Part shown: piece after piece, positions 10,507 through 19,044 of the stretch
Layout: each line of letters opens with the position of its first letter
Numbering within the stretch: position 1 is the first letter of the stretch
Origin: Variovorax boronicumulans
GTDB lineage: Bacteria > Pseudomonadota > Gammaproteobacteria > Burkholderiales > Burkholderiaceae_C
Length of the DNA: 64,000 nt
Assembly (NCBI RefSeq): GCF_007677875.1
Contig: NZ_VEDO01000010.1
Location: 62,001 to 126,000, forward strand
Direction of reading: 5' to 3'
The notes under the pieces: model-generated
Database searches by the model: none
What the model was told of the DNA's origin: nothing
What the model saw: only the letters and a program-made list of their open reading frames with translations
Position numbers and translations under genes: made by a program

Positions 10507-11430
10507 ATGGCCAAGGTCTTCATCGATGGCGAAGCCGGCACCACCGGCCTGCAGATCCGCGAGCGGCTGCAGGCCATGCCGCAGATCGAACTCGTCAGCA
10601 TCGCGCCCGAGTTGCGCAAGGACGTGGCGGCCAAGCGCGAACTCATGGCGGGCGTGGATCTGGTGGTGCTGTGCCTGCACGATGACGCGGCCATCGAGTC
10701 GGTCGCGCTGATCGACCAGTTGCAGGGCAGCAAGCCCAAGATCGTCGACGCCTCCACGGCCCACCGCGTGAACCCGTCCTGGGTGTTCGGCTTTCCTGAA
10801 CTCGTGGCTGGCCAGGCGCAGAAAGTGGCCCAGGCCGACCGCGTGGCCAATCCGGGCTGCTACGCCACGGGCGCCATCGCCATCGTGCGCCCGCTGGTCG
10901 ATGCCGGCCTGCTGCCCGCCGATTTCCCAATCGCGCTGCCTTCCGTCAGCGGCTACTCCGGTGGCGGCCGCACCATGATTGAAGCCTACGAGAACAACGA
11001 AGCGCCGCTGTTCGAGACCTATGCGCTGGGCCTCAAGCACAAGCACATCCCCGAAATCATGCGGTACACGGGGCTCACGCGCCGGCCGGTTTTCATTCCC
11101 TCGGTTGGCAACTTCCGCCAGGGCATGCTGGTGCAGCTGCCGCTGCACCTGGACGACCTGCCGGGCAAGCCGCGCGCGGCCGACCTGCACGAGGCCCTGG
11201 CCAGCCACTACACCAAGAGCAACACGCCCGAGCAGTTCGTGCAGGTGAAGCCACCGACCGACAGCGGCAAGCTCGACGCGCTGGCGCTCAACGACACCAA
11301 CCAACTCGAGATTCGCGTGTTCCCGAACGAGGACGCGCGCCACGCCGTCGTCATCGCGCGGCTGGACAATCTGGGCAAGGGCGCCAGCGGCGCCGCGGTG
11401 CAGAACCTCAAGCTGATGCTGGGCCTGTGA
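10507..11430 (+). CDS. argC: N-acetyl-gamma-glutamyl-phosphate reductase, type 2
   Basis: Catalyses the NADPH-dependent reduction of N-acetyl-glutamyl-5-phosphate to the semialdehyde in arginine biosynthesis. At 307 residues it belongs to the shorter type 2 class. It starts [20 protein letters not shown] with a Rossmann GxxGxxG-like loop. The active-site Cys is in [13 protein letters not shown] near residue 117, followed by [11 protein letters not shown] and the HKHIPEI histidine region. GAGG precedes the chosen ATG; a longer frame upstream lacks similarity. It stands alone, convergent with an MFS gene 9 bases downstream. Confidence 0.95.
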   Translation: MAKVFIDGEAGTTGLQIRERLQAMPQIELVSIAPELRKDVAAKRELMAGVDLVVLCLHDDAAIESVALIDQLQGSKPKIVDASTAHRVNPSWVFGFPELVAGQAQKVAQADRVANPGCYATGAIAIVRPLVDAGLLPADFPIALPSVSGYSGGGRTMIEAYENNEAPLFETYALGLKHKHIPEIMRYTGLTRRPVFIPSVGNFRQGMLVQLPLHLDDLPGKPRAADLHEALASHYTKSNTPEQFVQVKPPTDSGKLDALALNDTNQLEIRVFPNEDARHAVVIARLDNLGKGASGAAVQNLKLMLGL

Positions 11431-11439
11431 GCCCGCAGT

Positions 11440-12648
11440 TCAGGACTTGTCGCCAGGCCGCGGGCTGAGTGTGTAGGGCAGCGCGCCCAGCAGCACCAGC
11501 ACGCCGGCACAGCCGAAGATGGCCGACCAGGTCCACTCCAAGGTCCAGCCCGCGCGCTGGCCGGTGTCGGCGATCTGGCCGAAGGCCCAGGCCGTCAGCG
11601 CCGAACCCAGGAAAACGAAGCTGTTGAGCACGCCTAGGCCGCGCCCGCGCAGGGCCGGCGGCAGCAGTTCGCGGCCATGCGTCATGACCAGCGGATGCAG
11701 CATGCCGATGGTCACCAGCAGGGCCATGGCTGCCAAGTGCGCCAGCATCGCGCCGCCGCCCGGCCAGAGCACCAGCACCAGTGCACCGGCCAGCGACAGC
11801 AGCGTCCAGGCCAGCACGGTGGCGCGCAGGCCGCCGCGGCGCACCAGCCGCGGCAGCAGCAACGCGGTGCCGAAGCAGGCGACGGTCACCGCCGACAGCG
11901 CCAAGCCGCGTCCTTGCGTGGGCAGCCCGAACAGGTCGGCCAGGTAGGGGCCGCCCCAGGCGTTGCGAAAACTGGTGCCGGCCGCCATGGCCACGCACAG
12001 AGGGATCAGTGTCCACAACGCAGGCCGCAGCAGCAGTGCGGCGCTGGAGCCGACCATGGCCAGCGGCGACTCGCTGCGCGCATCGGCATCGCCCTCGTCC
12101 TCCAGCGTGCGCCACACGGCTGTGCAGGCCATCAGCATGCACACGCCGGCCAGCGCCAGCGGCACCCGCCAACCCAGGTGCTGGGCCAGCCAGCCCAGCG
12201 GCAAGGTGGAGCACAGGGCGCCCAGCATGCCGGTGGCGTTGGCGCGTCCGACGAAGGCCACGTACTGCGCCGGTGGCAGCTGCGCCCCGGCGTAATGCAT
12301 GAGGCCCATGAACACGGGCGCGCAGGCCAGGCCCAGACCGGCCTGGGCCAGCATGGCGGTCGGCCCGTTTGGCGCGAGGGCGAACAGCAGCGAGGACGCC
12401 ACGCCAATGGACATCAGCCAGCGCGTGGGCCGGCCCACGCCCCAACGGTCGAACGCGATGCCGACGGGAATCTGCGCGGCCGCGAACGACAGGAAGAAGC
12501 ACGAGGACAGCAGGCCGAAGCCGGCGGCCGACAGCGCCAGGTCGCGTTGCAGCTCGGGAGCGATGACGGCCAGGCAGCTGCGGAAGAACTGGCTCAGGCC
12601 GAAGGCGAAGGTCAGCGCCGAGAGGGCGCGGGCAGGGGAGGCGGGCAT
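11440..12648 (-). CDS. MFS transporter
   Basis: A 402-residue membrane protein with about twelve hydrophobic helices. It carries a major facilitator loop 2-3 motif region (IPVGIAFDRWGVGRPTRW, compare GxxxDRxGRR) and a mid-protein charged loop (EDEGDADARSES) separating the two six-helix halves. Substrate cannot be told from sequence. Its ATG follows the recX stop directly (TGAATG), so it is translationally coupled to recX and probably read from the recA promoter, although a role in DNA repair is not expected. Confidence 0.85.
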   Translation of the reverse strand: MPASPARALSALTFAFGLSQFFRSCLAVIAPELQRDLALSAAGFGLLSSCFFLSFAAAQIPVGIAFDRWGVGRPTRWLMSIGVASSLLFALAPNGPTAMLAQAGLGLACAPVFMGLMHYAGAQLPPAQYVAFVGRANATGMLGALCSTLPLGWLAQHLGWRVPLALAGVCMLMACTAVWRTLEDEGDADARSESPLAMVGSSAALLLRPALWTLIPLCVAMAAGTSFRNAWGGPYLADLFGLPTQGRGLALSAVTVACFGTALLLPRLVRRGGLRATVLAWTLLSLAGALVLVLWPGGGAMLAHLAAMALLVTIGMLHPLVMTHGRELLPPALRGRGLGVLNSFVFLGSALTAWAFGQIADTGQRAGWTLEWTWSAIFGCAGVLVLLGALPYTLSPRPGDKS

Positions 12649-13107
12649 TCAGCCCGCATTGTCGGGTCGGTGGCGCAGCACGCGCGTCACCACGGCGCTG
12701 GAAAAGCCGCGGGCCAGCAGAAAGCGGCTTTGCCGTGCGTGTTCGCGTGCGTCGGCAGCGGGTTCGAAGCGGCGTTGCCACAGCGCCAGGGCGCGTTCGA
12801 ACTCGCTGTCGGCCAGGCCCGCCACGGCCTCGGCGATGGCCACAGGCGCCACCCCTTTGCGCTGCAGTTCCTGACGCAGGCGCAGCGTCCCGTACTGGGC
12901 AGCGCGCTGGTGCAGCACGGACTCGACCACCCGCGCCTCGCTGATGAAGCCCTTGGCCTGCAAGTCGTCCAGTGCGCGGCCAAGTTCGTCGGCGTCCTCG
13001 GTGTAGCGCGCGAGCTTGCGCTCCAGCTCGTGGCGCGAGTGTTCGCGCTGGGACAGGTAGCGCAGTGCCCGGCCTTTCAGCGAGAGCGCTGGCCGGGCGC
13101 CGCTCAC
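12649..13107 (-). CDS. recX: Regulatory protein RecX
   Basis: A 152-residue, helix-rich protein with the RecX three-helix repeats: [51 protein letters not shown] and a C-terminal [19 protein letters not shown]-like repeat. RecX binds RecA filaments and inhibits ATPase and strand exchange. The GTG start overlaps the recA stop (GTGA), the usual recA-recX coupling that keeps RecX below RecA level. The length is normal for beta-proteobacterial RecX. Confidence 0.93.
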   Translation of the reverse strand: MSGARPALSLKGRALRYLSQREHSRHELERKLARYTEDADELGRALDDLQAKGFISEARVVESVLHQRAAQYGTLRLRQELQRKGVAPVAIAEAVAGLADSEFERALALWQRRFEPAADAREHARQSRFLLARGFSSAVVTRVLRHRPDNAG

Positions 13108-14159
13108 TCGCCCTTGGCCGGGGCGACCGCGGGCGGAAGCAGCGCGATGCCCAGGTTCTCGCGCACCTTGTTCTCGATCTCACGCGCCAGATCGGGGTTC
13201 TCGCGCAGGAACTCGCGGGCGTTGTCGCGGCCCTGGCCGATCTTCTCGCCGTTGTAGGCGTACCAGGCGCCGGACTTGTCGACGATGCGCGCCTCCACGC
13301 CCATGTCGATGATCTCGCCTTCGCGCGAGATGCCCTCGCCGAACAGGATGTCGAACTCGGCCGTCTTGAACGGAGGCGAGACCTTGTTCTTGACCACCTT
13401 GACCTTGGTTTCGTTGCCGATCGCTTCGTCGCCCTTCTTGATGGTGCCGGTGCGGCGGATGTCGATGCGCACCGAGGCGTAGAACTTCAGCGCATTGCCG
13501 CCCGTGGTGGTTTCGGGGCTGCCGAACATCACGCCGATCTTCATGCGGATCTGGTTGATGAAGATGACCATGCAGTTGGTCTTCTTGATCGTGGCCGTGA
13601 GCTTGCGCAGCGCCTGGCTCATGAGGCGGGCCTGCAGGCCGGGCAGGGAATCGCCCATCTCGCCCTCGAGTTCAGCCTTGGGCGTGAGCGCGGCGACCGA
13701 GTCGACCACGATCAGGTCCACGGCCCCCGAGCGCACCAGGCTGTCGACGATTTCCAGCGCCTGCTCGCCGGTGTCGGGCTGGCTGATCAGCAGGTCGGAC
13801 AGGGTCACGCCCAGCTTCTGGGCGTACTGCACGTCCAGCGCGTGCTCGGCGTCGACGAAGGCGCAGGTGCCGCCCTGCTTCTGCATCTCGGCGATGACCT
13901 GCAAGGTGAGCGTGGTCTTGCCCGAGGATTCCGGGCCGTAGATCTCGACCACGCGGCCGCGCGGCAGGCCGCCCACGCCCAGCGCGATGTCCAGGCCCAG
14001 CGAGCCGGTGGAGACGACCTGGATGTCCTCGATGGCCTCGCCCTCGCCCAGGCGCATGATGGTGCCCTTGCCGAACTGCTTTTCGATCTGGGCCAGGGCG
14101 GCCTGCAAGGCCTTGGCCTTCTCGGCCTGTGCTGCGTTGTTCTTCACCGGTGCGTCCAT
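13104..14159 (-). CDS. recA: Recombinase RecA
   Basis: A 351-residue ATP-dependent strand-exchange protein and LexA co-protease. Visible features are the Walker [11 protein letters not shown], the MAW motif region, Walker [11 protein letters not shown], loop L2 around [18 protein letters not shown], and the loop with [12 protein letters not shown]. The ATG chosen gives [19 protein letters not shown] and has AAGGAG nine bases upstream. It is first in the recA-recX-MFS unit and divergent from a MarR-type gene, with a candidate SOS operator in between. Confidence 0.98.
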   Translation of the reverse strand: MDAPVKNNAAQAEKAKALQAALAQIEKQFGKGTIMRLGEGEAIEDIQVVSTGSLGLDIALGVGGLPRGRVVEIYGPESSGKTTLTLQVIAEMQKQGGTCAFVDAEHALDVQYAQKLGVTLSDLLISQPDTGEQALEIVDSLVRSGAVDLIVVDSVAALTPKAELEGEMGDSLPGLQARLMSQALRKLTATIKKTNCMVIFINQIRMKIGVMFGSPETTTGGNALKFYASVRIDIRRTGTIKKGDEAIGNETKVKVVKNKVSPPFKTAEFDILFGEGISREGEIIDMGVEARIVDKSGAWYAYNGEKIGQGRDNAREFLRENPDLAREIENKVRENLGIALLPPAVAPAKGE

Positions 14160-14219
14160 GAAAAATCTCCTTGAGATCAATGACTTGCCAACTGCATCCG
14201 GACTGTGACTCCATACTGT

Positions 14220-14235
14220 CTGGATGCTTGACCAG
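14220..14235. promoter_or_regulatory. recA: Candidate LexA-like operator upstream of recA
   Basis: CTGG-N8-CCAG is symmetric with the spacing of a LexA box (consensus CTGT-N8-ACAG) and lies 61 bases upstream of the recA ATG, where an SOS operator is expected. Both half sites deviate at one position, so this is suggestive only. Confidence 0.35.
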
Positions 14236-14300
14236 TAGTGTAGTGTAGGCATTGCTTGGGAGAAGCGTGTTTTTTAGTCAGTTTGCCTTACGATCTCAGG

Positions 14301-14777
14301 ATGCCGACCGATGCCCTCGATGACGCTTGGCGCACCACCCACCTGGGCCGCCTGATGGGAGATGCCTTGCGCCGCTTCGACGCCCGTGTGCTGGCTCTGA
14401 TGGCGCACGATGTGCAGGTGCCACTGGCCCTGTCCAATCTCGCGGCGCGGGCTCAGGTGAGCGCCGCGCACGTGCACATCACCCGGCACCTGGACGTGGG
14501 CGGCACGCGGCCCGGTGTGCTGGCCGAACGCGCCGGCATGAGCAAGCAGGCCATGGGCGACCTGATCGCGCAGTGCGAGGCCTGGGGCTTGGTGACCCGC
14601 ACTGCGGACCCGCGCGATGCGCGTGCGCGCATGGTGTGCTTCACACCCGACGGCCTGGCCTGGCAGCAGGCCTTTCGTGGGGCGCTGGTGCAGGCCGAGG
14701 CCGAGTTCCGCGAGGCGGTCGGGGCCGAAGTGGCCACCGTCGTGAGCCTGGGGCTGGAAGCCTACGTGGGCTCCTAG
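14301..14777 (+). CDS. MarR-like winged-helix transcriptional regulator
   Basis: A 158-residue protein with the MarR layout: an N-terminal dimerisation helix (HLGRLMGDALRRFDARVLALM), a winged helix with recognition helix AERAGMSKQAMGDLIAQCEAWGLV, and the wing TRTADPRDARARMVCFT (compare RxxxPxDxRxxxxxLT). No ligand can be inferred. The ATG at 14301 is preferred over a TTG 45 bases earlier because the resemblance starts there, though only AGG immediately precedes it. It is divergent from recA and 34 bases upstream of a response regulator on the same strand, so cotranscription is possible. Confidence 0.75.
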   Translation: MPTDALDDAWRTTHLGRLMGDALRRFDARVLALMAHDVQVPLALSNLAARAQVSAAHVHITRHLDVGGTRPGVLAERAGMSKQAMGDLIAQCEAWGLVTRTADPRDARARMVCFTPDGLAWQQAFRGALVQAEAEFREAVGAEVATVVSLGLEAYVGS

Positions 14778-14811
14778 AATTTCTGTTTCGCCTGCCCCAC
14801 CGGAGAACCGC

Positions 14812-15486
14812 ATGCGCATTCTGATCGCCGAGGATGACCAGGTGCTGGCCGACGGCCTGCTGCGCGCGCTGCGCAGCTCCGGCGCGGCCGTGGACCATGT
14901 GGCCAGCGGCACCGAGGCCGACGCCGCACTGCGCACCAGCAGCCAGTTCGATCTGCTGATCCTGGACCTGGGCCTGCCGCGCATGCATGGCCTGGAGGTA
15001 CTGCGCGCGCTGCGCGGCCGCGGCTCGGCGCTGCCGGTGCTGATCCTGACCGCGGCCGACAGCGTGGAGGAGCGCGTCAAGGGCCTGGATTACGGCGCTG
15101 ACGACTACATGGCCAAGCCGTTCTCGCTGCAGGAGCTCGAGGCCCGCGTGCGCGCGCTCACGCGGCGCGGCACCGGCGCCACCAGCAGCTCGATCCGCCA
15201 TGGCCCGCTGGAATACGACCAGGCCGGCCGTGTGGCCACCATCGATGGCCGCATGGTCGAGCTTTCGGCACGCGAGCTGGGCCTGCTGGAAGTGCTGCTG
15301 CAGCGCGCCGGCCGGCTCGTCAGCAAGGACCAGTTGGTCGAGCGCCTGTGCGAGTGGGGCGAGGAGGTCTCGACCAACGCGATCGAGGTCTACATCCACC
15401 GCCTGCGCAAGAAGATCGAGAAGGGGCCGATCCGCATCGCCACCGTGCGCGGCCTGGGCTACTGTCTCGAAAAAATCAACGCGTGA
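14812..15486 (+). CDS. OmpR-family response regulator (TctD/QseB type)
   Basis: 224 residues: an N-terminal receiver domain (MRILIAEDDQ with acidic pocket E8-D10, phospho-acceptor Asp in LLILDLGLPRMHG near residue 51, Lys in ADDYMAKPF near 101) and a C-terminal winged-helix DNA-binding domain (ELSARELGLLEVLLQ, then EVYIHRLRKKIE and TVRGLGYCLE). It should be activated by the kinase encoded next, whose GTG overlaps its stop (GTGA). Its relatives include TctD, which controls tricarboxylate uptake, and QseB; the regulon is not evident here. Confidence 0.93.
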   Translation: MRILIAEDDQVLADGLLRALRSSGAAVDHVASGTEADAALRTSSQFDLLILDLGLPRMHGLEVLRALRGRGSALPVLILTAADSVEERVKGLDYGADDYMAKPFSLQELEARVRALTRRGTGATSSSIRHGPLEYDQAGRVATIDGRMVELSARELGLLEVLLQRAGRLVSKDQLVERLCEWGEEVSTNAIEVYIHRLRKKIEKGPIRIATVRGLGYCLEKINA

Positions 15487-16928
15487 AGATCTTCCAGCGC
15501 GAGCAGCGTTCGCTGTTCGGCGAAATCCTGGACTGGATGCTGACGCCGCTGCTGCTGCTGTGGCCCGTCAGCCTGGTGCTGACCTGGCTCGTGGCCCAGG
15601 GCATCGCCGGCAACCCCTTCGACCGCGCGCTGGAGCACAACGTGCGCGCGCTGGCCCAGCAGGTGGCGCTGCCCAAGAGCGGGCGCTTGCAGTTCAGCCT
15701 GCCGCCGCCGGCGCACGAGATCCTGCGCGCCGACGAATCCGACCAGGTCTTCTACCAGGTGCTGGGCCCGCGCGGCGAGCTGCTGGCCGGCGAGCGCGAA
15801 CTGGCGTTGCCGCGCGACGCCGACCGCGGCCAGAGCGGCGAGGTGCGGCTGCGCGACGACGAACTGCGCGGCCTGGGCCTGCGCGTGGCCTACACCTGGG
15901 TGGCGCTGGACGGCAGTGGCCAGACCGCCCTCGTGCAGGTGGCCGAGACGCGCGAGAAGCGCTCGGTGCTGGCGGCCGAGATCATCAAGGGCGTGATGCT
16001 GCCGCAGTTCGTCATCCTGCCGCTCGCGGTGTTGCTGGTCTGGCTGGCGCTGGTGCGTGGCATCAAGCCGCTGTCCGAACTCGAGGAGCGCATCCGCGCG
16101 CGCAAGCCCGACGACCTCTCGCCGCTGGACGACCGCACCGTGCCGCTGGAGGTGGCGCCGCTGGTGTCCTCGGTCAACGACCTGCTCACGCGGCTCAAGG
16201 ACTCCATCGCGACGCAGAAGCGCTTCCTGGCCGATGCCGCCCACCAGCTCAAGACGCCACTGGCCGGCCTGCGCATGCAGGCCGACCTCGCGCAGCGCGA
16301 TGGCGCCAATGCCGACGAGCTCAAGCAGTCGCTGCTGCAGATCCGCCGCTCCAGCATCCGCGCCACGCACACGGTCAACCAACTGCTGGCGCTGGCACGC
16401 GCCGAAAACGCCGGCGCGCCTATCGCGCGCCAACCTTGCGACCTCGCGCGGCTGGTCATGGACGTGGTGCAGGAGGCGCTGCCGCGCGCCATGGACAAGT
16501 CGCTGGACCTGGGCTACGACGGCGCATTGCCCGGCGCACCCGGCGTGCAGCTGGAGGGCAATGCCACGCTGCTCAAGGAACTCGTGCGCAACCTCGTCGA
16601 CAACGCGATCGCCTACACGCCCTCGCGTCCGGACCGCCCCGGGGTGGTGACCGCCCGTGTGCTGGCGGCCGACGCCGAAGGCCCGCTGCGGCTGCAGGTG
16701 GAGGATTCGGGCCCCGGCATCCCGGGCGCCGAGCGCGAGCTGGTGTTCCAGCCCTTCTATCGCGCGCTCGGCACCGATGCCGACGGCTCCGGGCTGGGCC
16801 TGTCCATCGTGCGTGAGATCGCGGACCAGCACGGTGCCGCGGTGGCGCTGCGCGATGCGCATGCGGGCCAGCAGCCGCCAGGCACCTGCGTCGAGGTGCG
16901 CTTCGGCCCGGAGCCTGCGCGCAGCTGA
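15483..16928 (+). CDS. Sensor histidine kinase (TctE-like)
   Basis: 481 residues: a membrane helix near residues 20-40, a periplasmic TctE-type sensor region (about 45-160) containing QVFYQVLGPRGELLAGE, a second membrane helix near 170-190, a HAMP-like linker, and a kinase core. The phospho-acceptor His is in RFLADAAHQLKTPLAGLRMQ; the ATP-binding motifs are the N box NLVDNAIAYTPS, VEDSGPGIPG and GSGLGLSIVREIA. The periplasmic region resembles the 2CSK_N domain of TctE-type kinases, so a carboxylate ligand is a reasonable guess. It is translationally coupled to its response regulator and convergent with the SPOR gene. Confidence 0.92.
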   Translation: MKIFQREQRSLFGEILDWMLTPLLLLWPVSLVLTWLVAQGIAGNPFDRALEHNVRALAQQVALPKSGRLQFSLPPPAHEILRADESDQVFYQVLGPRGELLAGERELALPRDADRGQSGEVRLRDDELRGLGLRVAYTWVALDGSGQTALVQVAETREKRSVLAAEIIKGVMLPQFVILPLAVLLVWLALVRGIKPLSELEERIRARKPDDLSPLDDRTVPLEVAPLVSSVNDLLTRLKDSIATQKRFLADAAHQLKTPLAGLRMQADLAQRDGANADELKQSLLQIRRSSIRATHTVNQLLALARAENAGAPIARQPCDLARLVMDVVQEALPRAMDKSLDLGYDGALPGAPGVQLEGNATLLKELVRNLVDNAIAYTPSRPDRPGVVTARVLAADAEGPLRLQVEDSGPGIPGAERELVFQPFYRALGTDADGSGLGLSIVREIADQHGAAVALRDAHAGQQPPGTCVEVRFGPEPARS

Positions 16929-16938
16929 GAAGCCGCGT

Positions 16939-17628
16939 TCAGCAGGGTGCCAGCGGTCGGCCGGCCAGCAGGCCCTGCACCTGTTCGCGCAGGGCGGCGT
17001 CGGCGGCCGGCAGCCGCAGCCGTGCTGCCGTCGGCTCGCGGTGCTCGGCCACCACGCGGGCCGTGCGCACGCCGCGGCGGGTCAGCTGTGCCAGGTGGTC
17101 GTTGGCCGCTTCCTGGGTCGAGAACACGCCGAGCGACAGGCCCGGCGCCAGCGCGGCCTGCGTGATCGGTGCCGTGTCCACGCGCAGGGCGCGCAACTCG
17201 GCACGCTTCTTCTCGAGCGCGTCGGCGTCGTTGTAGCGGCCCATGTAGACGATCCAGCGGTCGGGCGGCGCAATGGGCTCCAGCGACCAGGCCGACGCCG
17301 GCACGCCACCGGCGCCCAGGGCCTGGCGCAGGGCCTGTGCCTGGGCGTTGTCGAACGGCCCGGTCTGCAGACAGGCCACGGCGGGCGCCGGCGTTTCGGC
17401 CTGCGACGCTGCAGGGGCCGGGGCGGCAGGCACGGCTGGCTCCGGCTCCGGTGCCGCCGGGGCAGCCGGCGCCACGCGCAGCGCCTCGGGCCGAATCTGC
17501 TGCTCCAGGCGCTGCGGCTCGCGCGCCGATTCCGGCGCCAGCCCCACCGGCGCCAGCAGGCCCTGCGACCAGGCGAAGTAGGCCCCGTTGGCGCACAGCA
17601 GGGCCAGGGCCGTGGTCCGCAACAGCAT
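16939..17628 (-). CDS. SPOR-domain-containing protein
   Basis: A 229-residue membrane-anchored protein: one N-terminal hydrophobic segment (residues about 5-25), an Ala/Pro/Glu-rich linker (about 50-85), then a C-terminal SPOR-like peptidoglycan-binding fold (CLQTGPFDNAQAQALRQAL, RWIVYMGRYNDADALEKK, LGVFSTQEAANDHLAQLTRR). SPOR domains bind denuded glycan strands at the division septum. It follows birA by two bases and appears to be the last gene of the SET-birA-SPOR unit. A general role in cell-wall or division processes is inferred; it is not the FtsN-like copy near argS. Confidence 0.8.
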   Translation of the reverse strand: MLLRTTALALLCANGAYFAWSQGLLAPVGLAPESAREPQRLEQQIRPEALRVAPAAPAAPEPEPAVPAAPAPAASQAETPAPAVACLQTGPFDNAQAQALRQALGAGGVPASAWSLEPIAPPDRWIVYMGRYNDADALEKKRAELRALRVDTAPITQAALAPGLSLGVFSTQEAANDHLAQLTRRGVRTARVVAEHREPTAARLRLPAADAALREQVQGLLAGRPLAPC

Positions 17629-17630
17629 GC

Positions 17631-18392
17631 TCAGGCTTTCACCGGCCGCACGCTGACCTCCGAGCTGCTGATGCGTTGCAGCCCCTGCGCCGTCTGCACG
17701 CGCAGCGCGCCGTCGGGGGCGACACCGTCGCCCACGCCCTCGGTGCCGTCGGACAGGCGCAGCGGCCGGCCCTTGAGAAGGTCGCGCGCCTCGAAGGCCG
17801 CGCGGAACGGCGCGAAGCCCTCGGCTTCGAAGCGCTGGATGGTCTGCACCAGCGGCAACGCGATCGCGCCCAGGGCCTGGCCGGCGTCCCAGCCAGGGAG
17901 CAGTTCGGCCAGTGCCGCAGGTGGGGTCGACAGCCCGTCGCCATCACGCGGCGCGATGTTGAGCCCGATGCCCACGATGGCATGGCGCTCGCTGCCGCCC
18001 GCCACGGTCTCGATCAGGATGCCGGCCAGCTTGCGGTCTTCGAACCAGACGTCGTTGGGCCACTTGAGCTGCAGCGCCGGGTGCAGCGCGCCGACCACGG
18101 CCACGCCCACGGCCAGCGACAGGCCCGACCAATCCCGCGGTGCCAGCGGCAGCGCCAGCGACATGGCCAGCGAGCTGCCCGCATCGCCCTGCCAGGGCCG
18201 GCCCATGCGGCCGCGCCCTGCCGTCTGGCGCTCGGCCACGAGCAGCGTCGGCTCGGGCCGGCCTGCGCGGATGCGGCGCATCAGTTCGCTGCTGGTCGAA
18301 TCGATCTCGGGCAGCACCTCGACCGTGAAGCCCGGCAGCAACGGCGCCACCGCTTCCCAGATGTCCTCGGCGGGCCACCGCGGCCTGCTCAT
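17631..18392 (-). CDS. birA: Biotin--[acetyl-CoA-carboxylase] ligase
   Basis: A 253-residue biotin protein ligase that makes biotinyl-5'-AMP and transfers biotin to the carboxyl-carrier protein. Conserved pieces are EIDSTSSELMRR, TLLVAERQTAGRGRMGRPW with the adenylate-binding GRGRxGRxW loop, LKWPNDVWFEDRKLAGILIE, and the C-terminal SH3-like part (GRPLRLSDGTEGVGDGV). There is no N-terminal helix-turn-helix, so this is a monofunctional class I enzyme rather than a repressor. The ATG overlaps the stop of the upstream SET gene (ATGA). Confidence 0.95.
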   Translation of the reverse strand: MSRPRWPAEDIWEAVAPLLPGFTVEVLPEIDSTSSELMRRIRAGRPEPTLLVAERQTAGRGRMGRPWQGDAGSSLAMSLALPLAPRDWSGLSLAVGVAVVGALHPALQLKWPNDVWFEDRKLAGILIETVAGGSERHAIVGIGLNIAPRDGDGLSTPPAALAELLPGWDAGQALGAIALPLVQTIQRFEAEGFAPFRAAFEARDLLKGRPLRLSDGTEGVGDGVAPDGALRVQTAQGLQRISSSEVSVRPVKA

Positions 18393-18877
18393 GCGCGCTT
18401 GCGCGGCTTGGGCGACAGCAGCGTGCCGCGGCAGCTCTTGGCGCCGCACCAGCAGGGGTACTCGGCCTTGAGCTTCTTGGTGTAGGGCTCGTCGATGATG
18501 AGCCCGTAGTCGTAGTTGAGTTCCTCGCCGGCGCGGATGTCGCGCAGCGCCTTGATGAAGATGCGGCCGTCCTGCTCGTCGGCGATGCAGTTGGGCTCGC
18601 AGGCGTGGTTGATCCAGCGCGAGGAGTTGCCGCCGTAGGCCGCGTCGATGACGCGGTCCTCGTCGACGTGGAAGTAGAAGGTGTGGTTGGGATCGTTCGG
18701 GTCGTGCGGATGGCGGTCCTGCGCCTCCTGCCAGCTGATGATCTCGCCCACGTACTCGATGATGGTCTCGCCCTCGGCGATGTCCTGCACGGCGAAGACA
18801 CCCTTGCCGTGCACGCCCGAGCGGCGGGCCTGGATGCGGCGCGTGGGCGCAGCGGGGCGCTGGGTTTTTGAAGCCAC
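18389..18877 (-). CDS. SET-domain protein-lysine methyltransferase
   Basis: 162 residues, almost entirely a SET domain with a post-SET zinc motif. Visible blocks are RRSGVHGKGVFAVQDIAEGE, the cofactor and pseudoknot motifs SSRWINHACEPNC, the catalytic Tyr in GEELNYDYG, and a post-SET cysteine cluster CWCGAKSCRGTL. Such proteins transfer methyl groups from S-adenosylmethionine to lysine side chains; most are eukaryotic, but short forms occur in bacteria, and chlamydial NUE modifies histone-like proteins. A GTG start is used. It is coupled to birA and divergent from topB, whose product has a lysine-rich histone-like tail. Confidence 0.93.
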   Translation of the reverse strand: MASKTQRPAAPTRRIQARRSGVHGKGVFAVQDIAEGETIIEYVGEIISWQEAQDRHPHDPNDPNHTFYFHVDEDRVIDAAYGGNSSRWINHACEPNCIADEQDGRIFIKALRDIRAGEELNYDYGLIIDEPYTKKLKAEYPCWCGAKSCRGTLLSPKPRKRA

Positions 18878-19044
18878 GGCGAAACTCTGTTAGTTTAAAA
18901 AAGGGACGTGCGCGCATGCGCGCGAAGGCCGGATTGTAGGAGCCGCCTTCGGCTCGGCGCGGTGCGCGCTGGATTACATTCGCAGCCAATTTGGAAGGCG
19001 CCCGGCCGGCAGGCCGGCGCACAAAAGGACATCGCAGAGTTTTT

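Noticed and set aside
18910-18923. GCGCGCATGCGCGC palindrome between the SET gene and topB
   Set aside because: A 14-base alternating GC palindrome is expected by chance in such GC-rich sequence; no supporting context.
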